This document shows positions 58,801-64,000 of a stretch of 64,000 nt of DNA, piece by piece. Within the stretch, counting starts at the first letter, position 1, and each line of letters begins with the position of its first letter. A program made the position numbers and the translations under genes. The stretch comes from Owenia fusiformis (taxonomy: Eukaryota; Annelida; Polychaeta; Sabellida; Oweniidae): contig CAIIXF020000002.1 in NCBI GenBank assembly GCA_903813345.2, forward strand, positions 5,618,001 through 5,682,000, in the 5' to 3' direction. Below the pieces are notes generated by a model that worked only from the letters and a program-made list of their open reading frames with translations, searched no databases and was not told the DNA's origin.

Positions 58801-61800
58801 TGGTGGTGACATAAAAATGAACATGTTTGCGAAAAATAGGCATAGCTCAGAAGACAACAGAATCATCGATTTAATTTCTCACTTAAGTTACACAAACGGT
58901 TCGGGTTAAAAGTGCAGATCTTAACTGTTTTTCGAAAAACCGTTTATGTAACTTAAGTGAGGAATTAAATCGACGATTCTATTGTCTTCTGAACTATTTG
59001 TTCGCAAACATGTACATTTTCTAAAGCATATGAAACTGATACATGTTTGTGTATTTCTGCCATCATGATTATCTATCAGGCTAAAGATGGCAATCTCCCC
59101 GTGCAATGTCTATTCTTTGAAAGAGGTAGATCTAACAGAGATCACCATCAAGATTAAGATAACTGCATAAACCATTTGCCATAAACACTTCACCATCCAA
59201 TCAACACCTCTGCGCCAGATCCCAGGGACCGGATCTGACTTGAGAGTCGCTGATGGTTAACTGACCCCTGGACCCCTTGTAATTGACCTAACGAAAATTA
59301 TGAACCGGGAATTATGATTGAAAATCGTGATGAAATTGAAAATCAATAACATCGATTCAAATATCAGAATATTCAAAAGTTCATTTCAAAAATTATGAAA
59401 ATTGAAACGATCCCAACTTTCACATGAGATTATTTGTGTTCTCGCTGCAAGTACCGGCCATGGAATGCTTTCATTTTAACCTTTGGTGATTGTGTAACAT
59501 GCATGCATCATTCTTACTTTCGAAAGCTGGCAGTACGGCTCCCAAGTTGTTTTTAAGCAGCAATATCTTGAACTTGGAACTGTCCTCCATGTTGATTTCG
59601 ACGCGGGAATTCCTCTATTTCTATTGGTTGATAGAACAGAATACGATAAAAAGCCGAACGAGAAATACATCAAATTTGCGAACGATGTACTTTCCGTTTG
59701 TAACGCTCGCCCTTGTTGAAAGGGACTAAAATTTTTGTCCCGAGGTCTGACAAATCGCCGGAAGAGTGGAGTTTTAGTCAATTTACCGATGATTCGCAAT
59801 CTTTAGTCCCGGTGTAAAAGGGTAGGAGGTCCTATCAAATTATGGTCCTACTTTCCATTGATTTATATGGTGACCTAAATACAACTCTCCCTTATTATCG
59901 TATCCACAATCAGGGCCAGTAAGGGCCTTTAAGAAAGGGGACCATAATCCCCAGGGGACCATAATTTCTTTTACACCGGCAAGCTCCAGAGGAAGTCGAC
60001 ATGGACATCTATGAAGTTCAGAGGAATAATACATGGAAACTTCCAATTTTGAGAGGAAATTGACATGGAAAAAATGCTCAAAAAGGGGGTCTTTGGCGCG
60101 GCACATAGGTATTAAGAGGTATATTGGAGTGAACCCCCCGGGACAGAACGTCAGACTTTTGTCAGCAATAACCCATGGCAAAATTACAACGTCGGAGAAA
60201 CGTTTTCTTTACATCATATTTCCACTCTCACTCTCAATTACCACGTTAAGTTCATCTGTGTGAGCCAACATATGCCTGTGCCTCCACCGATCAGTATTTA
60301 AAGTTACCACAACTCGAGGCATAAATGTATATTCGTTATATATTTAACATTTACTTCACGTCACAAATTAAACGAATTTGTTGAGACCACAACGTCTTTG
60401 TCACGTTCTTTTTCACATACATGTATATGTATTTTTCACGTTTAAAACCCGTTTCGTCAACGTCAAAATTAACTGTTTCGACACGTTGCAAATAAACCAA
60501 TTTCGTGAGGACATAGCGTCTTTTTGTAACGTTTCCTGCACTTACAAATATTTTTTTACATTTCAATTGAAAACACGTTTCGACAACGTTGAAATTAACC
60601 GTTTGCATTACGTTGAAAATGAACCATTTTGGTCAGAAAATGACGTCTTTGTAACGTGTTTTACAATTACAAATATTTTTTACATTCAAACCATGTTTTG
60701 ACAACGTTACAATTAGCCATTTTCACTACGTTGCAAATGAACCAATTTGGTGGGAAAACAAGGACTTTGTAACGTTTCCTAGACTTACAATTATCTTTCA
60801 CATTTAAAACACGTTACGACAACGTCAAATTTTACTGTTTATATTACGTAGCAAATGAAACAATTTGGTGAGAACTGCAACGTCTTTGTAACGTTTTCTA
60901 CACTTACAAATATCTTTCACATTTAAAACACGTACGTTACGACAACGTCAAATTTTACCGTTTACATTACGTAGCAAATGTACCAAATTTGGTGAGAACG
61001 CAACGTCTTTGTAACGTTTTTTACACTTACAAATATCTTTCACATTTAGAACACGTTACGACGACATCAAATTTTACCGTTTATATTACGTAGCAAATGA
61101 AACAATTTGGTGAGAAGTGCAACGTCTTTGTAACGTTTTCTACACTTACAAATATCTTTCACGTTCAAAACACGTTACGACAACGTCAAATTTTACCGTT
61201 TACATTACGTAGCAAATGTACCAAATTTGGTGAGAACACAACGTCTTTGTAACGTTTTCTACACTTACAAATATCTTTCAACTTTAAAACACGTTACGAC
61301 AACGTCAAATTTTACCGTTTATATTACGTAGCAAATGAAACAATTTGGTGAGAAGTGCAACGTCTTTGTAACGTTTTCTACACTTACAAATATCTTTCAC
61401 ATTTAAAACACGTTACGACAACGTCAAATTTTACCGTTTACATTACGTAGCAAATGTACCAAATTTGGTGAGAACACAACGTCTTTGTAACGTTTTTTAC
61501 ACTTACAAATATCTTTCACATTTAGAACACGTTACGACAACATCAAATTTTACCGTTTATATTACGTAGCAAATGAAACAATTTGGTGAGAAGTGCAACG
61601 TCTTTGTAACGTTTTCTACACTTACAAATATCTTTCACGTTCAAAACACGTTACGACAACGTCAAATTTTACCGTTTACATTACGTAGCAAATGTACCAA
61701 ATTTGGTGAGAACACAACGTCTTTGTAACGTTTTCTACACTTACAAATATCTTTCACATTTAAAACACGTTACGACAACGTCAAATTTTACCGTTTATAT

Positions 61801-63977
61801 TACGTAGCAAATGAAACAATTTGGTGAGAACTGCAACGTCTTTGTAATGTTTCCTGCACTTACAAATATTTTACACATTTAAAAAACGTTACGACAACGT
61901 TAAATTTTGCCGTTTATATTACGTTGCAAATGAACCAAACTGGTAAAAATTCAACGTCATTGTTACGTTTTTCACACCAGCACAAATTTCGAACTTTACT
62001 AACACATTACTACAACGTCATTTTTTAACCATCCACCGACGTTTTGCTGAATGTCACAATTTTACGTTGCTTTGACGTTTATATAACGGAAATATACAAC
62101 GTCTCCAGTGAACTTATATACCACATATGAGTGACGTTACATGGACGTCACTGTTTGCTGGGTTATTGTCTTTATTACATTACTTTTGTACATTATTACA
62201 TACACAATAATCGCAATCCGATCGGGGAGGGGATTCGGGTTGTGCACAGTGCACAATTTGTTATCTCTTTATGCATGTATTATTGCCAAATTAATATAAA
62301 AACAAGCTGGAGAAACATAAGTATTTATTTTGTATTTTGTTACCACACGTCAAAAGGTGCATTTGAAGTTCAGAAAATGTAAGAAGACTTGGCTAGACAT
62401 TATGTACTTATATATTTATATGTTACGTATTTATTTTGTATTCAATTCGAATTCTGTTCACTCGCACTCCTTGAACCACCACACCCCTTGGCTACGGGTA
62501 TAAGTACTTTCGGCACACGGAGAGAATAACATTAGACTTCTGCAATGCAACTACATGTAATAAGAGAGACCTAAAATGAAAATAATGTAATGTAAGAATA
62601 TACAATTGTAGCCCATCACAAAGTTCATTTATTCCATAAAAGCGTCAAGGGACAATGCCTCTAAACACTAAGATAAACAAATTAACTTCCGTAGAAACAT
62701 CCTGTTGTGGAAAAGACAAATGGCTTTTCATAACGGATTAAAATAGCCAGTCTGTCTAATTGTATAATATATTAGATACATTTTAAATTCCTTTATACTT
62801 CTTATCACAGACAGGTTGATCATTTTATTTAGACAAGAGATTGTATTCCAGCAGTGTCATTTGTAATTAGCCCTTTGAAGTTTAATCAATCACGATAATC
62901 AGTTGGTCGGTTATTCAGTAAAGAAAAAAGTGATTATCGCCAGGCCATGCCTGTTGCCATTGTATCTAGCCTTTAAAAGTTATAATTAGGTCAGGATAAG
63001 ACTGTGTATGGTTATTTATGATTATTCTAAAAAAATAATCGCTGATTATTATGTGTTAATTCCAACCTGTTTGTCTAGTGATATTTGATTTGAGGATGCG
63101 GTACTTTGTACCTCATAACGTCTCTTCAAATTCATTGTAGAATGAACTTTTTGAATTCGTAGATAACGGACGATAATTGCGATCGCCATTTATAATAAAC
63201 CTAAAATGGAAAAGAAAAAGGTTGCAAGTGACATAGCACCGATTTGAAGACTTCTGTCATACCTGTTTCACAATGTGAAGCGGTGTAACCACTAAGGCAG
63301 AGGCAAGTATAGCCATTTACCATCGCACTGCAGTTTCCGCCATTTCTACATGGACAACTTTCACAAAAGTTTATCTCTGTAATTTTGAGAAATAGAATAT
63401 ACATACTTTGGAAAAGTGTTTCAAAAATATAAATCATATCCACTCATGGATATAAATGATATTTTTTCAAAACCATAGGATATTCCTATAATATTTTCAT
63501 AACGCTATACTTACGTGTCTCGCAATGTATGTCCGTGTATCCGTGATCACAAGAACAGTTGTACGAACCCACATTCGGCTGACATGTACCATGGTTTAAA
63601 CACGGCTCACTTTCACAAAAATTAATTTCTAAAGAACATATGACTCCTATCAATGGAACAATTACTTCAGTGCACGCGTTTTTATTTACAAATTGAATAT
63701 AAAGTATGTAGTTGCATAATGTCTGTTTTAGTCTGCATCTTTAATCTCGATTTGCGATGGTTTCAAGAGTAATAATGCTAGATAAAGTATATGCAGTTCA
63801 GTGTGAACTTAGTAGACTTGCAAATCTGTAATTTGATATGTGCCTCATAACCAAATTACGTACCATATTCGCAATTATAGCCAGTATATTCGGATGGACA
63901 GCTACAAACATAATAGTTTTTCCAATTGTAACAACTTCCGCCATGCCTGCAAGGATTACTGAGACATTCATCAATAT
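43673..63977 (-). CDS. Membrane-anchored EGF-repeat protein, C-terminal part (gene runs off the right edge)
   Basis: Six exons on the - strand join without frame conflict. Four EGF modules come first, each encoded by one 114-bp exon with phase 1 at both ends. A transmembrane exon and a final exon encoding a cytoplasmic tail follow. Two modules begin with D-I-D-E-C, the calcium-binding EGF signature; the others begin with (E)INFC. Each has six cysteines. Such symmetric one-module exons are typical of Notch-, fibropellin- and crumbs-like proteins. The short tail (about 75-80 residues) lacks the ankyrin repeats of Notch, so this is not Notch. More EGF exons presumably lie beyond the window. The protein probably acts at the cell surface or in the matrix; the exact family is not determined. 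An 18-kb intron filled with mobile DNA separates the third and fourth visible modules. Confidence 0.85.
44620..44764 (-). CDS. EGF gene transmembrane exon
   Basis: [20 protein letters not shown] then [20 protein letters not shown]. One strongly hydrophobic segment is followed by basic residues, as for a type I membrane anchor. Acceptor TTTTCAG, phase 1 in; donor GTATTA, phase 2 out. Reading through the donor would give only four more residues before a stop, a possible short alternative end. Confidence 0.8.
45087..45200 (-). CDS. EGF gene exon: calcium-binding EGF module nearest the membrane
   Basis: [20 protein letters not shown] then [18 protein letters not shown]: six cysteines with normal EGF spacing and the D-I-D-E-C calcium-binding start. 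114 bases, phase 1 at both ends, donor GTAAGT. Confidence 0.9.
45265..45520. repeat. TGATTATC-rich repeat
   Basis: Many variants of TGATTATC, GGTTATTA and CTGATTATTATG recur in 250 bases. Similar material is found at 62870-63060 at the other end of the same intron. The family is unknown. Confidence 0.4.
45530..46320. other. Intron, nothing recognised
   Basis: AT-rich intron sequence of the EGF gene; no exon with EGF-type cysteines or other domain was found on the - strand. Confidence 0.4.
46330..46620. repeat. Degenerate TTGC/TTGG tetranucleotide tract
   Basis: Runs such as TTGGTTGCTTGGTTGGTTAC recur with many substitutions. The - strand frame reads as Asn/Gln/Lys/Pro/Ser-rich low-complexity peptide, a result of the tetranucleotide and not a gene. 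Confidence 0.7.
46640..46920. mobile_element. MITE with GGCGTAGCC ends
   Basis: ATAGGCGTAGCCAAGG at the left faces GGCTACGCCCCTGATA at the right, with G and C runs inside. Two internal copies of CCCTGACTGAAA or CCGACTGAAAAC resemble each other. A fragment of the same family occurs at 28600-28640 (GGCGTAGCCAGCTTTCAGTC). Confidence 0.55.
47520..50300. repeat. 190-bp tandem array, about 14 units, rich in ACGT motifs
   Basis: TGGAACGTTGTAGGTACAGG starts units at 47521, 47711, 47901, 48091, 48281, 48471, 48661, 48851, 49041, 49231, 49421 and 49611, exactly 190 bases apart. Divergent units follow to about 50300. Units 1-9 are nearly identical. Units from about 49130 form a second subtype (GAACCAACCTAAACGATAAC), and the rightmost ones decay. 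Most units carry a CACGTG E-box and several AACGTT and TTACGTCA sites. Confidence 0.9.
50584..51806. mobile_element. Possible TIR element, 1.2 kb
   Basis: AACCCCTAAACGGTTA near the left limit faces TAACTGTTTAGGGGTT at the right, inverted with one mismatch. Inside are repeated TTGTTAGCG motifs, a palindromic CCTGAGGGA module (50850-50950) and a T/A-rich stretch at 51310-51400. The ends are short, so the call is tentative. Confidence 0.35.
51931..52587. mobile_element. TIR element, 0.66 kb, with GGTGGATTGGATC ends
   Basis: About 67 bases at the left (GATTAAAAGGTGGATTGGAT, then GATTGGATTCATGTAAAAGG) recur in reverse complement at 52517-52587. Each arm contains the AAGGTGGATTGGATC unit twice. 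Noncoding interior. Confidence 0.75.
52763..52865 (-). CDS. Candidate last exon of a nested - strand gene
   Basis: After a T-rich tract and CCAG the frame reads [20 protein letters not shown] then [13 protein letters not shown] and a stop. Basic and protein-like in composition, but the family is not recognised. It may belong with the start exon at 59518-59590, or be a host nested gene or an old transposase. Confidence 0.3.
53283..53528 (-). other. Open - strand stretch, possible exon material
   Basis: Begins [20 protein letters not shown] and continues [17 protein letters not shown], then a Ser-rich part. A plausible donor (GTAAGT) lies just past its stop in another frame. Composition is protein-like, but no boundary pair gives a clean frame. 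Confidence 0.2.
53811..53960 (-). repeat. Duplicated exon-like block, copy A
   Basis: Read on the - strand, a TTTTCAG acceptor is followed by [18 protein letters not shown] and a TGA stop, and a GTAGGC donor lies a little further. A similar block lies about 470 bases away at 54281-54450. The direct duplication covers GACAATAGTAGT, TCTCAGGGTTATCATGG and CCTGATTAG. Confidence 0.4.
54281..54450 (-). repeat. Duplicated exon-like block, copy B
   Basis: The equivalent frame reads [18 protein letters not shown] and stops at the same TGA. Many codon differences from copy A are silent or conservative, which hints that one copy was once coding. No complete gene can be assembled. Confidence 0.4.
54612..54811. 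mobile_element. MITE, 200 bp, CAGGCCCGTAGCCAGG ends, 5-bp duplication
   Basis: The perfect 16-base inverted repeat CAGGCCCGTAGCCAGG (54612-54627, 54796-54811) is flanked on both sides by ATAAT (54607-54611, 54812-54816). CAG ends with a 5-bp duplication fit some hAT-type elements. Related CTGGCTACGGGC ends occur at 23360. Confidence 0.85.
55031..55882. mobile_element. Fold-back element, 0.85 kb, near-perfect ~410-base arms
   Basis: TCACCCTATGCAGACAGAGC at the left is mirrored at the right end. The arms match almost base for base to a centre at about 55440-55465, where GGGTGCGGAGG and CCTCCGCACCC close the hairpin. Both arms carry the same 63-codon frame in mirror orientation. The high arm identity suggests recent origin or gene conversion. 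Confidence 0.9.
56561..58814. mobile_element. Non-autonomous element, family 'GTCACCACC', copy 2, with ~110-bp AGGTCA-rich array
   Basis: The ends match the 2646-4273 copy: AAGGCATTAACATGACAAAA then TGTCACCACC at the left, and ACGGAGACCATAACAATATG then TCACCACTTTTGGTGGTGAC at the right. The interior is about 17-18 irregular units of roughly 100-130 bases. Each contains AGAACATGTAGATGATTTTG, TTTGAAGCAAGTTGAAAA and paired GACCTT/AAGGTC motifs. Confidence 0.85.
58813..59020. repeat. Imperfect hairpin, ~85-base arms
   Basis: AACATGTTTGCGAAAAATAG and CACTTAAGTTACACAAACGG at the left mirror CCGTTTATGTAACTTAAGTG and TGTTCGCAAACATGTACATT at the right, with a ~35-base loop. It begins exactly where the preceding element ends. 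It could be a small MITE or a hairpin-RNA source. Confidence 0.65.
59518..59590 (-). CDS. Candidate first exon of a nested - strand gene
   Basis: ATG GAG GAC opens [20 protein letters not shown] then PAFE, followed by a strong donor GTAAGAATG. Upstream on the - strand are CCAAT and an AT-rich TTTTTATCG box about 45 and 70 bases before the ATG. Protein-like, family unknown. It is inside the candidate 14.7-kb element and may start that element's own gene, with later exons possibly at 53.5-52.8 kb. A clean chain of exons was not found. Confidence 0.4.
60400..62000. repeat. ~119-bp tandem array with alternating unit types
   Basis: The landmark CGTCTTTGTA lies at 60881, 61004, 61123, 61242, 61361 and 61480, spaced 119 bases (once 123). 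Units alternate between AAATGAAACAATTTGG with TTTATATTACG and AAATGTACCAAATTTGG with TTTACATTACG, making a 238-bp higher-order dimer. All units carry CACGTTACGACAACGTCAAA-type ACGT motifs. Units at the left and far right are more diverged. Confidence 0.85.
62163..63262. other. Intron, mostly unrecognised; TGATTATC-rich patch
   Basis: No exon seen. 62870-63060 holds repeated AATCAGTTGG, GTGATTATCGC and CGCTGATTATTATG, like the patch at 45265-45520. These two patches bracket the candidate 14.7-kb element at a distance. Confidence 0.4.
63263..63376 (-). CDS. EGF gene exon: EGF module
   Basis: [20 protein letters not shown] then [17 protein letters not shown]. Six cysteines of a standard EGF module plus one extra Cys (CESCPC has three where two are usual within this spacing). 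114 bases, phase 1 at both ends, donor GTATGA. Confidence 0.9.
63515..63628 (-). CDS. EGF gene exon: EGF module
   Basis: [20 protein letters not shown] then [17 protein letters not shown]. Six cysteines, 114 bases, phase 1 at both ends, acceptor TTCTTTAG, donor GTAAGT. Confidence 0.9.
63864..63977 (-). CDS. EGF gene exon: calcium-binding EGF module
   Basis: [20 protein letters not shown] then [18 protein letters not shown]. Six cysteines and the calcium-binding start, 114 bases, phase 1 at both ends. This is the most upstream exon in the window; the gene continues past 64000. Confidence 0.9.
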
Positions 63978-64000
63978 CTGGAATATACACATACATAACG

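Larger units (their letters stand above)
47452..62162. mobile_element. Candidate 14.7-kb DNA transposon with satellite-bearing ends
   Basis: The left end begins CCCAGCTAACA (47452-47462) and the right end closes with TGTTTGCTGGG (62152-62162), inverted with one mismatch. Both ends run into sequence unusually dense in AACGTT/ACGTTA/GACGT: a 190-bp array on the left and a ~119-bp array on the right. The density of these motifs falls off away from the ends. Younger insertions lie between, along with traces of a - strand gene with its own start exon near 59.5 kb. It lies wholly inside one intron of the EGF gene. The target duplication is unclear, so unity of the element is inferred. Confidence 0.45.

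Noticed and set aside
56561-58814. Ordinary AT-rich microsatellite
   Set aside because: The unit is about 110 bases with defined motifs, and the array has transposon ends shared with another locus.

Overview
The window is animal nuclear DNA: AT-rich, intron-rich, and crowded with short non-autonomous DNA transposons, fold-back elements and satellite-like arrays. Two well-supported multi-exon genes anchor it. One is a class C (GABA-B-like) G-protein-coupled receptor on the + strand; the other is a membrane-anchored EGF-repeat protein on the - strand. Gene content and repeat style suggest a marine invertebrate, perhaps an echinoderm or hemichordate. That placement is a guess from general style, and no single sequence here proves it.

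Layout. 1-680: no gene seen. 681-15590: a block bounded by ~110-bp diverged inverted repeats, possibly one very large old transposon. It holds a - strand multi-exon gene with a Cys/His-rich region (exons 7232 to 1777), subterminal ~180-bp repeats, several younger insertions, and a 132-bp satellite array lying between the 5' half and the 3' half of a tRNA-Gly-like gene. 16261-17525: a TIR transposon ending 78 bp before the receptor start codon. 17604-41031: the receptor gene, with 16 proposed exons whose phases all join; its introns carry a 9.16-kb TIR element, a LINE remnant, MITEs and fold-back elements. 41052-43670: the intergenic space between the convergent genes, containing a GC-rich MITE. 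43673 to the right edge: the EGF gene, read right to left. It has three 114-bp EGF exons near 63-64 kb, an 18-kb intron, a fourth 114-bp EGF exon, a transmembrane exon and a cytoplasmic-tail exon. The 18-kb intron is almost filled by a candidate 14.7-kb element (47452-62162) with a 190-bp satellite at one end and a 119-bp satellite at the other. That element contains nested insertions and traces of its own - strand gene.

How it fits together: the receptor and the EGF protein both look like ordinary cell-surface host genes, with no evidence that they act together. The most unusual material is in the mobile DNA. Two elements have CACGGTG termini and 5-bp target duplications, as in the Transib/RAG class. 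A tRNA gene is split by a satellite with a 9-bp duplication. Two copies of one element family have each grown a different internal satellite, one of which is an array of nuclear-receptor-type AGGTCA direct repeats. All exon boundaries were read by eye from splice signals and phase; nothing was aligned or searched.
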